From: Cavia porcellus
Lineage: Eukaryota; Chordata; Mammalia; Rodentia; Caviidae
Direction of reading: 5' to 3'
Length of the DNA stretch: 64,000 nt
NCBI RefSeq assembly: GCF_034190915.1
Contig: NW_026947500.1
Location: forward strand, 21,512,501 to 21,576,500
Positions 11,986 through 22,325 of the stretch are shown one piece after another. The notes below the pieces were generated by a model. It did no database searches, had not been told where the DNA came from, and was given only the letters and a program-made list of their open reading frames with translations. Position 1 is the stretch's first letter; each line of letters begins with the position of its first letter. The position numbers and the translations under genes are program-made.

Positions 11986-12334
11986 CCAGTACCTTCCCTG
12001 CTTGCAGGCACCTTGAGTTTATTGCACAATGTCCTGGAGGATTTCATGTGCAGAGGCTGTGGGTATGGAGTTAAAGCTGAGGGCTGGCATCACCAATAGT
12101 TCTGTTTGGCCCTGTTTCTTATGCGCTTCTGTTTCCAGCAATGGGCTGGCTCATAAGGTGCCTTCTGAGGTGACAGGGAAGCAGTCTTATTATTCGTCCA
12201 CTTTCTTAAGTCCACCTCTCAGTGGCTTCTCCCAGCCATTGTCAGCCCCCTTGACTTCAGGAGGTGGCCCTGGCTGGAATACAGAAGTCAGGTTTGTGGA
12301 TCGCTGGCACTTAAAGACCCCAGGATTATTATGA

Positions 12335-12560
12335 GCATGTATGCAAATAGTAATAACAGTGACGACAACAACAGCTAATTTTCATTAAATGTGTTTCATT
12401 AAATATGTGTTGTTTTATATATATTCTGCCCCTGGGCCAGCAATACACCTTTATAGTGTAAGAACTGGTACTATTCCATCTTACAAAAGCAGAGAAATTA
12501 AACAGTCTTCCAAGTGTGCCTCAGACCCAGGCTGACCTATGGTGCAGCTGCTCCAGCAGA
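12335..12560 (-). repeat. MIR/L2-type repeat, reverse orientation
   Basis: AGTAATAACAGTGACGAC, CTAATTTTCATTAAATGTG, GGTACTATTCCATCTTACAAA and GCAGAGAAATTAAACAGTCTT follow the reversed MIR order (taataa, attta, tactattat, cagagaggttaa). Divergence is high. Confidence 0.6.
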
Positions 12561-12689
12561 CGTTCGAGTTTTCACCCAGATTTCCCCCAGGTCCTCTACT
12601 GGGTATGCCAAAAGGCCTTTGGACAGCAGTTTGACCCCTCAGAGCTTTTCCAAGCCAAATAATCCAAAGTGTTGTAAACATGTATGTAA

Positions 12690-12890
12690 AAGAATGTTCA
12701 AAAAATGTTCATTGATATGGAAATCTAAGAACAAACTGCATGTCCATCAATAGGGAATTAATTAAATCCATTGTAGAATACACTTACCATGGGTTATCAA
12801 AAGATCATTGACCACTGTGGTGTAGGAGATACTAAGATGAGATAGTACTTAGTCTGTATGGCTAAATGAAAACACCATATTTTAAAGCAG
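12690..12890 (+). repeat. Old L1 3'-end fragment
   Basis: AACTGCATGTCCATCAATAGGGAATTAATT resembles the 'aatgtccaacaatagggga' block near the 3' end of old mammalian L1, and the next ~100 bp continues in the same way. It is short and diverged. Confidence 0.45.
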
Positions 12891-12912
12891 AATTCCATGA
12901 TCATAGGAATAT

Positions 12913-12915
<3 letters not shown>

Positions 12916-12952
<37 letters not shown>
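12916..12952. repeat. (CA)n microsatellite
   Basis: An uninterrupted AC run of about 18 units, directly seen. Confidence 0.97.
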
Positions 12953-12956
<4 letters not shown>

Positions 12957-13057
12957 GAAGGTCATGAGACCATCATATTATGGCACCATATAATGTTTTT
13001 AGCCATGCATCATCTCTAGGTAATAGTATTTGGATACTTTTTTAGAAAATGATGTTC

Positions 13058-13158
13058 TGCCAGGCATGGCGGTGCATACTTACAAACCCAGAGGATCAAA
13101 GTGAGTTCAAAGCCAGCTTGAACTACACAGTGAAACCTTGTCTCAAAAAAAGAAAGAC
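13058..13158 (+). repeat. B1-type SINE, forward
   Basis: GCCAGGCATGGCGGTGCATAC, GAGTTCAAAGCCAGCTTGAAC, ACACAGTGAAACCTTGTCTC and an A-rich tail follow the B1 order, with an internal deletion near 13090. Confidence 0.88.
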
Positions 13159-13854
13159 GAACACAGTTCCATGCTTTCAAAATTTTCTGAATTATAGTTA
13201 GAAAGAAACAATGAAAATCTTTATAATTGACATGAAGTTCTCTTCTTCAATGTCTTACACCATAATGGAATTGATATATCTCTCACTTTTACATCCATAT
13301 AAGTATTAATATACTTCACATAGGGGAAGATGAATCTTTGGATCCTTTGGATTCAACTTTGAAAAAAATAATAGAAATAGATTTCTCACTGGCTTACACA
13401 ACATTACAGTTGAGTTTGTAGAATAAAATCAAATAACCTCCAGCACCAGACACATGATATCACCCATCTCTACCTGGTCTAGGTCAGCCAGAACTGGAGT
13501 TAATCAAAAATAGCGTCATCTATTCACACAAAAAGCAATATATGCAGAAAGAGAGACATAATTCAGAGCAAATCTGAGTCCAATGCCTCTAGATCTCTAA
13601 TACTTATTTCATAAATTACTATTGTACCACCAAGTTGCTCTCTTTGAGGAAAACTTCAAGGTTGAGTGGTTGGAAAGGGGTCCTTGGAGAGGATCAAACT
13701 CAAAGTAGAGTTGGTGGAAAACAGAGGAAGAAGCAGATGGGAAGGCGAGGGGAGTGAGGAGGGATAGGAGGAAACATGGGGGCTGGGAGAGTGAAACTGA
13801 GGCGTATCTATCTGATGATATTAATCTTTTCCAAACCAGCCTGTCCTCTAGCGC
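13159..13854. other. Unassigned noncoding sequence
   Basis: AT-rich, with a purine-rich stretch at 13720-13790 (GGAAGGCGAGGGGAGTGAGG). Nothing else recognised. Confidence 0.4.
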
Positions 13855-13990
13855 ATTCAGCCCTCTGGCCCTAACAAAACTGACACCATCTGGAAATTTG
13901 TTAGAGATGTAGACACCTGGATCCCATCTCCAATGTATGGGGTCATAACCTGCCCAGAAATTCCAGGCTGCCCATATGCGAATGAGGCCT
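13855..13990 (+). repeat. MER5-like hAT DNA transposon remnant
   Basis: ACACCATCTGGAAATTTGTT, AGAGATGTAGACACCTGGATC and CCCATCTCCAATGTAT resemble the MER5A/B order 'catcacctgggagcttgttagaaatgcagaatctcgggccccacccca'. Nonautonomous, old and incomplete. Confidence 0.45.
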
Positions 13991-15630
13991 GGTGTTGTCC
14001 AAAGCTCATGGTGGTTCCAGAACAGCAGGCAGGAGATGGTCCCTGTCTCTCTTTAGTGACCCTTAGTGGGAACCCAAATGGTAGCAGGACGTGTTCCATT
14101 GGATGGCAGAAGTTTGATGTCCAGCCTGAACCAACAACTGTCCAACCTTCAGCCAGCTGAGCCCTAGGAAGATAAGAATCCTAGTTGGCTATAATGGTGT
14201 AGAAAATCCAATGACATCTGATTCAAGCTGCACAGTGGTAATATTCTTTTGCCTACTTCTGCTGTTGGAACTCAAAGATAGCATTCCTGAATGGAATTCT
14301 TCTCTGTGAATGTCCAAAAAAATGATACACAACTAACTTTACACCTCTTGAATGGAAATTCAAAAAGACTCGTAAGTGCACCTCACAGAGTGCCCTCACT
14401 ATGAAGGCAGTATGGGAAAAAGTCTTGACAAGCTGACCAGTATTCAACTGGCCATTCAATTTGTTTTCAATTTGAGTTCGAGAAAAATGAAAAATTTCAG
14501 GGCATTGTAGAGATAAAATAATTAACCTAGACATTATCTAGGCCATTTCCTAAAGTATATTTAATCTGCAGACTATTAGTAGAAGTTACAATAAAAGGTT
14601 TCAGAGATGGATTAGTACAGGAAACATTAGGTTGAAAGAAGTTGGAAAGATTTCTGTATGCTCTGCTTTTAAGACATTAAGGAGCTCTGTGATTCTCTCA
14701 AGTTATTGCTTCATAGTACACATATGTGCACACATACACACATAGTTTTTCTCAAAAACTCCTGGGGAAACTTTGTCTACAAAGCCCCAGATCAGAATAG
14801 TTTGCCCTTACACACCATGTGTTGGAGGAGTGTTCATGTCCCCAATTCAATCAATTTTGTACTTTATTACATTGCACCCTAAAATCACTTCCCATTTTCA
14901 ATTCTGATTGTATCATTAATCCATTTACCATTTTGTGCTCTGTAGATAAATGGGAGAGGGGGCAATAAAACAAGGGGAAAATAACAAGAGAAAAAGGAGA
15001 GATTGTAATGGAACTTTGCACCAATTGTAAAATACAACGATCAAGTGGAGACGATTTTTTTCTTTGATGATTTCTTTCTCAATCAATGAGCCACTGTGAT
15101 TGGTAACAGTGATGATTCACATCAGCATGTGTGCACTGGTTCACATAATCCACATTGTTACCCAACACTGATGGTCACAAAGCATCTTTTTCTTCAATTC
15201 ATAGGCAGGCTTTAGACATAGTTTTTACATATGTCACAGTCTCTGGATGTGTCCAGCTTTTCTGGACCATTGGTGACACGGTTGATGATAGGGCCTGTGT
15301 TCTTCAAGGAAATCACTCTACCATAGCAACTTCCAGAATTCTTGGGTATTGAGAATACTGTGTTTTCTGGCATTGTTACCTTTATTTGAGCTAATTCCCA
15401 TTATGTGCTTTTGGATTTGCCACTAGATACTGGAATATTCAGCTGTCAGTGATGGATTCTTGGATCTACTTCCCTGTATAATCCACAGTATAATTAGCCA
15501 AAACCAGTATTGCACGAGGTAGAAGACAGAAGAGAAACCATAGTCATTATGTCCTGTATGTTATCATTGAATGTGGGATGGAAGATGTGTCCTCACCCTT
15601 TCCCACTCCTATCTCTGACCACCAGCCTTG
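13991..15630. other. Unassigned noncoding sequence
   Basis: No repeat or exon recognised. A 93-codon reverse frame at 14253-14534 has no domain I know and lies in AT-rich sequence. Confidence 0.4.
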
Positions 15631-15984
15631 CTGCCTGTCATGGTTTATGTCAGTGCCCCCAGGCCTCATGTGTTTGCATTGTGCATTTGTGATTGGTTCA
15701 TTGTCTAGTGTTTGGATTGATGGTGTCAGCGCTACACCCACCTACGGGTGGAGCCAGGATGTGATGTAATGGCAGGAAGAAGGTGTGTCTTGCTCTTTTG
15801 CCTGTTTTCTCCTTGCTGTTTGGAGCCGCAATGAACTGCGGCCCAGCCATGCCATCCTGCCTTGGAGCCAATTGAGTATGGACTAAAACCTCCAAAAACT
15901 GTAGGAAATAAACCTTTCCTTTCCCAACTTTGTGCATCAGGTATTTTATCTCAATGACGAGTAAAAAGTAACTAAGACACTGCC
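15631..15984 (+). mobile_element. Solitary MaLR-type LTR with 5 bp target-site duplication
   Basis: The LTR (15636-15979, 344 bp) begins TGTCATGG and ends CTAAGACA, the canonical TG...CA. CTGCC flanks it exactly at 15631-15635 and 15980-15984, as expected for a class III/MaLR integration. A polyadenylation signal AATAAA lies at 15907-15912, near the 3' end, as in THE1/MST/MLT LTRs. No internal retroviral sequence remains, so recombination between two LTRs probably removed it. Subfamily not determined. Confidence 0.85.
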
Positions 15985-16377
15985 CAATGGCAATGCCAGG
16001 CCCAGCACCAGGGTCACTGGCTGTTACTACTCAAAGAAGCAGTAACTGCAAAGCACCCATGACTTATGGTTTCATGTGCCTTGATTCAAGATGTCCTACA
16101 AATTTGGACTTTTTTTTTACCAGCACCAGGACTGTGTAGTGACTTTCCTTCAGTCCTCAGGAACCATTTTCAGGTCTTTGGGTCCCTATCTCTGCCTGCA
16201 ATTGCATAAAATTCAGTCTCTATTAAATTCTTAATTCTAAAATATTCATAGTGGTTCCATCTCTCTGAACCATAACTTCAACACCCACAGATCCTGACTT
16301 TTTAGTTCCTCTCTATATGTTTTAAGGTGTCCTGTTGGGATGCCCCAATATCTGATTCAGGTTGTACTTTACTCCTC
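15985..16377. other. Unassigned noncoding sequence
   Basis: Nothing recognised between the two LTR copies. Confidence 0.4.
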
Positions 16378-16682
16378 TTATTGGGACAGTGTTTGACAAA
16401 TACCCTAGAGAAATAAAAGGAGAAAAGGTTTATTTTGGTTCACAGTTTCAGTCCACGGTCACTAGGCCCTGTTCCTCTGGGTCGGTGGCGGCATGGCACG
16501 TCAAGGTAAGGACATGTCACTAAGGAGGCCTGATCACCCCACAGTGTGAGGAAAAAGGAGAGGGTGTGGCTGAGGTTCCAATATCCCCTTCAGAAACTAC
16601 TGACGTGGCCTCCCTTCCGTCCCACACTCTACCTTCTACAGGTTTCCCTTTAGGAATGTTCCAGATCAAACTACAGTAAGGC
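16378..16682 (-). mobile_element. MaLR-type LTR, reverse orientation
   Basis: GTTTGACAAATACCC, GAGAAAAGGTTTATTTTGG, TCACAGTTTCAGTCCACGGTC and ACTAGGCCCTGTTCCTCTGGG are the reverse complement of the MaLR 3' half ('aaaataaacc', 'tggactgaaac', 'ggcccaaaagcaa'). Ends are worn and no target duplication was identified. Confidence 0.6.
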
Positions 16683-18057
16683 TCCTCTGGCGTCTTTCTT
16701 GTCCTTCATTTTTGATTTGAACCTCCTGGCCTAGAAATGGCATCTCGCATTTCTCCCTTCCTCCACAGCCCAGTGTTTACTCCATGTTTCACTCTCTCAT
16801 CTGTGCCTCTAGAGAAAGAAAAAGAGGTAGCCAAACGGTACGTTCATCCTACAAGGAACTCAACAGCTATGTGGAGAAGGCTTTACTCCATCACTAAAAG
16901 TTTAGTCAGGTGTTTGTAGGGGAAATAAAGGTAATAAAATGTGGTTGAAAGAGCATGATCTTTCTAATTGGGTCCATGAGAACATCTAATTACAGGTTGT
17001 AGGTTAACTTGCGTCAGGTGCTAAATTTTAGCTCTTCATACGTGATGCTAGGAAGACTACTTTTCAATCTTGGTGCGATGGCAGAATGCTAGTTTGTAAC
17101 CATCAACCTTGAGATGATCATAGGTCATAAAATCCTTGAGAGTAAATGAGTGCTCTGGCCTCTTTAGAGAGAATGCACTGCATATGGTATTTTTAAAAAG
17201 AGGGAGGATTATAGTGTGTTTTATCAGAGCAATGCTTCTGGATGAGGTCTGTAGAGGTAGAGGGTAACTTGCAGAAAATTGACAATGCCAGGGAATTCTT
17301 GCTTGAGAGCTATCCCAAAGATTCCTGCTTATCATAATGCAAATAAATTTTGTCTCGCCCAAGTGCAATCTGTTACAATCTAATAGACAAGACAGCCCCA
17401 ACACTCTGAGGCCCAGCACTATGGTTTATTTCAAAATAATAGTTATATGTGTCTTAGCAAGTTTATTTAAGCATTTGTTTATTAGAGGGATGAAATCTGT
17501 TCTTCAGATTCTCCTTTCAAACAGTCTTAATATTTTACTGATCCCCTCCGCCATTAATGAGTTGCACACAGCTTGGTAGTTATATAATTTTATACTTGTA
17601 CAACAGTTGTTTTTAATTTTAAAAATGTATATCAACAGCCAAGGTGCTAGTTGTTGTTTCATTCACATTTGCTTTATGGTATTTGTGTGACATTAATATA
17701 AACCAACTTTGAGGTTTGAATGTTGTAAAAAATAATTTCAAGAGGCAATTCCCTTATCATCTCTTTTCTGCATTCAAAAATGTTTGGTATCTTCCCACCT
17801 AGTCTCAGTGGTTAAGTATCAGGACACACACTTGGAGAAGTTAGAGAACCACCTGAGAGGGCTGAGACATCTGTCTTGACTCTAAATTCATTACACTGAT
17901 AAAGATAGGAACAGACAGAAAGGAGTGCCTGGAGTTTGAAACACCTGAATCTCTCAACAACTCTTTTAGGATCAAGTGGTCAGGAAAGGACACAAAGTAC
18001 CAACAATTGACATGCCAAAGGGCAATCAAGAGTGAAAAAGGATCATAGTACTTTTTT
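16683..18057. other. Unassigned AT-rich noncoding sequence
   Basis: Flank of the LINE-1-derived element that follows. A 120-codon reverse frame (17057-17419) has no recognisable domain. Confidence 0.4.
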
Positions 18058-18624
18058 AAAAAACCAAAAATAAATGAAGGAGACCCGGCATGGACAGAGA
18101 AAGCTAGCAGACCCACCTCTGCCTGCTAGGCCACTGAAAATAGAAAGCTTCTTCCTGCAGGCAGCCAGTGGGAAGAGGGACACACAGCCAGGTAAGCCCC
18201 ATGCACCCCACCTGCAGGCCACCATTGGAGGCCCTAGCTTCCTTCAGGCTGCCATCACCCACTGGGTGAATCAGACAAACACCTGTGTATCTGCCACCAT
18301 CAGGGGAGTCCTAGTGTAGACACACAGGTGAGAGAAGCAGCCCTCCCACCATGCACCCTTGGCCATTGAGGAAGCCCCAGTGTAGCTGGACAAGTCTGGA
18401 GAAGCCTGTGCCACACCCTGCTACCTCCCTGTAAACCTTTGGTCAGAGGAACACAGGTGCCTGTTTTGTACCCCTACACCATGGAGCCCCTACAGCCAAC
18501 GTGGGAAGTGCCTGGGACCCCACAACCAGTTTGTCGGGAAGAACCCAGGAAAATGTCAAGATGAAGGAGCAAAAGGCAATCTCAGACCTGCAGCCCACAC
18601 AGAAAAAGCCTGGGAGATACAGTC

Positions 18625-19690
18625 ATGGAAGAAAATGGAAGTCACGCACCTGAAATCTCTGCAAGGATAGCAACTAAAGTGAAGAATCAACTTTATGAGA
18701 CTTTAAAATCAATCAGATCAGAAATAATGTCTCAGGTAAAAGAAATGAAAAACATAATAAAAGAATTGCTCAGATATCTCAGAAAGACATAGATTAAAAA
18801 AAAGAGGAGCATAGGAAAATGATGGAAACCTTGAATGAACAAGATAGAAAGAAATCACAGTGCATGAAACAGATTCAAAAAGATACCCAGGAAATGAAAA
18901 AGTCAATTGAAAGCTGGAAAAACTGCTTGAAAAAGACTGAAAATACACTTTCAAACCTTGAAGACAGGATTTCAGCTAGCAACCGTGAAAGGAAATATCT
19001 TTTTAAAATAATGAGGAATCAGGAAATAGCAATTCAACAGCTGCAAGACAATGCAAAGGGAAATAATTTAAGAGTGATAGGTATCAGTGAAGAAGCAGGG
19101 GTCAACACAAGTGAAATAAAAAGGCTATTTACAGAAGTAATAGCAGCAAACTTCCCAAACATGGGAAAGGATCTGGAATACAGATAAGTGAGGCATATAG
19201 AACTTAGCCACAACCAAAGTAAATCTACACCCAGAAATGTAATAATCAAGATCCCAGAAATTCAGCACAAGAACAGAATATTAAAAACTGTTAGAGAAAA
19301 GAAACAGATCACCTAGAAAGGAAAACCAATCAGAATCATGGCAAACTTGTCAACATAAACCACTGAGTCAAGAAGAGTTTGGAGTAAAGTGTTTCAAATC
19401 CTGAAAGAAAACAACTTCCAACTTAGATTGATCTACCCGGTAAAACTATCTTTCAAAATTGATTGAAAAGTAAGATACTTCCACAATAAAGAACAACTGA
19501 AGGAATTCTTGACCACAAAACCAACCCTACAGAGAGTGCTAAAGGATATTCTAGAGAGAGATAAATATGACCATGGTTCCAGGAACAGCAGCAGAGGAGG
19601 ATCGCCAAACAGGACAGGCAACCGAAAGAAGGGGAAAAGAGGAGGGCCAACAACAGGAGGACGGCAGGGCAGAGACAAACCAATGTATGC
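18625..19690 (+). pseudogene. Broken L1 ORF1 (RNA-binding chaperone) of the decayed HAL1 copy
   Basis: L1 ORF1p is the trimeric RNA chaperone of LINE-1 ribonucleoproteins. From ATG at 18625 a frame of about 55 codons stops at 18787. A second frame (18819-19187, 122 codons) carries a charged coiled-coil segment followed by the RRM start NNLRVIGISEE and the block LFTEVIAANFPNMGKD, both hallmarks of ORF1p. Beyond the stop, fragments of the C-terminal domain (KIPEIQ-like, LIYPVKLS-like and TTKPTLQRVLKDIL) continue in shifted frames to about 19555. A G/R-rich tail follows. Several frameshifts and stops make it nonfunctional. Confidence 0.85.
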
Positions 19691-19970
19691 TGGTTGTAAC
19701 CATTAATGCAGATGGCCTCAGGTCAGCAAAAAAAAGAAACACATGGAGAGTGGGTCAAGAAACAAGATCCACTGATATACTGTACACAAGAAACATACTT
19801 CACTGGAAAGGAAATTCATAGACTGAAAATTAAAGGAGAGAAAACAATTGTTTCATGCAACAGGAGACCAGATAAAAGCAAGGGTAATTTGCCTATCAAC
19901 CACAAAATAAACAAGAAAGATATGGTATTTTCATACAGTGAAAAACTACCCAGTTATAAAGTAGGATAAT
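19691..19970 (+). pseudogene. ORF2 endonuclease stub (first ~90 codons) in the decayed HAL1 copy
   Basis: After ORF1 the translation reads VTINADGLRSAKKRNT and, after a shift in an A-run near 19730, CTQETYFTGKEIHRLKIKG. These correspond to the start of the L1 APE-type endonuclease, including the catalytic asparagine (NINGL position) and glutamate (QET position). Homology stops near 19970. The Tyr, Asp, Asn and His catalytic positions, the whole reverse transcriptase and the Cys domain are absent. The same stub at the same place in the 32.5 kb copy implies that the deletion is ancestral. Confidence 0.75.
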
Positions 19971-20138
19971 CCTGAGGCTTTGTAGGTTAATAATGCAACT
20001 GGAGGTCATGTTCATAGGCAGAACGGTTTGAACTCATATAGGTCAACAGTAGCATAAACAACAGAAGTTAGAGGGATCCAAAAACACAATAGGTGTTATA
20101 AAAGTGATAGAGGAGGAAACACTTAGGAGGGGAAGGTG

Positions 20139-20850
20139 GTAACCAATGTTAATTCCTTAATGTCTTGTCTTGAGCTCTTGCAATGTTTTCACAATTTTGG
20201 TAGATTTGGTTCTGTTCTGTCTTGAATTGTTAAATTTTACTATGTCTGATGATATGGGTAGCTATTTTGGACACAATGGGATATATTATGGTAATTATGA
20301 CTGGTTTCCTATTATCTTGTTTTGAAGTGCTATAATGCCTTCATTCTTTTAACTGATTTTATTGTTTTGTTTTGATTTTATTATGTGTGAGGTATGAACA
20401 GCTGTTTTGAAGAAAATGAGACATTATAGTAACTATTGTTCATTTCCTGTTATCTGATTTTGAAGTCTTGTAATGCTTTCATCCTTTTGTTTTGATTGGT
20501 TTTAGTCTGTTTCCTATTATATGATTTCATTGTGTATGAGGGTATGGGCAGCTATTTTGAAGAGAACAAGAGACATTATGGTAGGCATTGTTGATTTCCT
20601 ATTGTGTTTTTTTGAAGTCTGAAAATGCTTTCGTTCTTTTGTTTTGATTGGTTTTATACTATTTTGTTTTGTTTGATTGTATTGTGTATGAAAGTATGGA
20701 CAACTATTTTGAAGAAAACGAGAGACATTATGGTAGCCACTGTTGATGTCTTGTTATCTTGTTGTGAAATCCTGTGTTACTTGCATTGTTCTGTCCTGAT
20801 TTGCTTTGCTCTATTTTGTTTTGTTTTATTCTCTTTAAAATTAAAAAAAA
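20139..20850 (+). repeat. ~150 bp tandem array in the HAL1 3' region, about 4.5 units
   Basis: A GTAAC/GTAGC anchor recurs at 20139, 20291, 20429, 20581 and 20733 (spacing 152, 138, 152, 152). Each is followed by a TTTCCTATTATCTTGTTTTGA-like block and AATGCTTTC. Between anchors, an AGCTATTTTGAAGAAAA block recurs at 20261, 20401, 20551 and 20703. The array ends at TTTTGTTTTATTCTCTTTAAAAT, just before the A-rich tail. Confidence 0.88.
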
Positions 20851-20881
20851 AAACTTTAAAAAACAAGTGGAATAAATGAAG

Positions 20882-21214
20882 CACATAGTTACACAAGTTA
20901 GTTAAACCTACGGGGAGTACATTCATCTTGCACTTTATCATTACCTAGTGGCTCTCTTCACTCAATTCCTCACTAGATTTATTTACAATCAAGTGTCCTC
21001 CGCGCCTCTCTGGAGCAAAATCCATCGAGGCTTGGGACATTTACCATAGTGCTTTGCACAAAACAACTTTGCTTTTGTTTTTCCATCCTCTTTTCTTACA
21101 TCCTGACCTTCTCTGTGCTCTTAAAGGTGACATGTTCTTCTTTTGTCATCTGGGATATTCCATGTGCACACAGGCTTGATACATACATGCATGCACACAT
21201 GAACACATGCACTC
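20882..21214. other. Unassigned noncoding sequence
   Basis: Flank between the HAL1 copy and an L2 fragment. Nothing recognised. Confidence 0.4.
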
Positions 21215-21490
21215 CCTGACTCCTGCTCATCCTTCAGGTCAGATGGCATTTCTCAAGGAAGACTTTGTGGCCATTTCGGAGAAGGGCAGGCCTCCTGTTT
21301 TGCACCTCACAGATTCTGTGCTTTCCCTTCTGAGCTCTTTTTTTGTCATTATTTCTCTCCCATTGTCAATAAAATCCGGGATCATTGTATCACCACTGTA
21401 TCCCCAGACCTGGCCCAATGCCTGGTACATAGAAGGTGTTCTTGAATGCATTAATAAGAACTCAATGCGTATTTGTTACATGGATGAATA
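21215..21490 (+). repeat. L2 LINE 3' end
   Basis: CTCCTGCTCATCCTTCAGGTC, TCTCAAGGAAGACTTTGTGG, CACTGTATCCCCAGACCTGGC and CCTGGTACATAGAAGGTGTTC follow the L2 3' consensus in order and spacing. An ancient mammalian LINE. Confidence 0.88.
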
Positions 21491-21669
21491 GATGGTTGTT
21501 TGGCCTGTTCTAGTCCCTAACAGCAAAAGAAGCTGTTAAAATAGTGTGACTTTGACTTACTACTACTGTCTGAATAAAGGAGACCATTCAGATTTGGGAC
21601 GGAGTTTGATAATGTGCTGTGCTGGTGAGCTGTGGGGAGCATTCTCACGCATTCCTGGGGGTGAGCTGG

Positions 21670-21900
21670 TAAATCTCTTGGGGGAACAATTTGGTAAAAT
21701 CTTTAAAGATTACAGATTAATAAACCTTTTGACCCACTTGTATATATTTGCACATTTGTGAAATAACTTGTGTTTACTGATGTCTATTATTGTAGCTTAT
21801 GTAATAGTGAGCTGTTAAAATAAAGATGGGGGCTAATAAAAGCAGGAAAGAAAAATAACAGGCAATGAAATACACTGCAGTCATTAAACAAAATGAGGAG
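21670..21900 (+). repeat. Possible old L1 3'-end fragment
   Basis: GACCCACTTGTATATATTTGC and AATGAAATACACTGCAGTCATTAAACAAAATGAGGA resemble the 3' region of old L1M elements ('...tactatgcagccattaaaaagaatgagg'). Confidence 0.5.
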
Positions 21901-21941
21901 GATAAGTATATATATATGTGCATATATATATATACACACAC

Positions 21942-22020
21942 ATTCAGTTACTATATATATATTCAGGTACTATATATATATTCAATACTATATATATTCA
22001 GATACTATATTTATATTCAG
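21942..22020. repeat. 19 bp AT-rich tandem array
   Basis: ATTCAG/ATTCAA starts at 21942, 21961, 21980, 21996 and 22015 (spacing 19, 19, 16, 19). Each is followed by a TACTATATATAT stretch. A TA/CA run at 21905-21940 precedes it. Confidence 0.93.
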
Positions 22021-22139
22021 GTACAAAAGGTTAAAAGATTATATGTTTAAGTGAAAGAAAATTGCCAATTATTTATGTACATTTATATATTTATAGGATG
22101 TTTCTGAAAATATCTATGATATACTGGTAATGGTAATTT

Positions 22140-22325
22140 GTTCGTTTGTTTGTTTTTACTGGGGATCAAACCCAGGGCCTTTGCATTAACCCACCTTTCT
22201 TTTTTTTTGTTTTTTTTTCCCGGATCAAGTCTCCCCAAATTGCCTAGGTTGGGCTCAAATTTACTATCCTCATGTCTCAGGCTCCCAGAGCTGGGATTAC
22301 AAGCACATGTCCCATACCCTGCCAG
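22140..22325 (-). repeat. Composite ID + B1 SINE, reverse orientation
   Basis: A reversed tRNA-derived part (TACTGGGGATCAAACCCAGGG) is followed by a T-rich linker and a reversed 7SL-derived part (AAATTGCCTAGGTTGGGCTC, CCCAGAGCTGGGATTACAAGC). The joint structure resembles B1-dID type dimeric SINEs of rodents. TT-rich interruptions and drift make it old. Confidence 0.75.

Larger units (their letters stand above)
18058..20881 (+). mobile_element. HAL1-type LINE-1-derived retrotransposon, decayed copy
   Basis: The element (about 18080-20857) has a GC-richer 5' region with degenerate repeats of about 130 bp, a broken L1 ORF1, a short stub of the ORF2 endonuclease, and a T-rich 3' region with tandem repeats, ending in an A-rich tail. 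No reverse transcriptase sequence is present. AATAAATGAAG occurs just outside both ends (18069-18079 and 20871-20881), each preceded by an A-rich stretch and AAAAAAC, so a worn target duplication of about 22 bp is likely. The layout matches half-L1 (HAL1) elements described in mammals. Confidence 0.75.

Noticed and set aside
15010..15540. Possible processed pseudogene on the reverse strand
   Set aside because: A short stretch reads sensibly in reverse, but it spans only about 30 codons before a stop, I could not match it to a protein family, and there is no tail or duplication.
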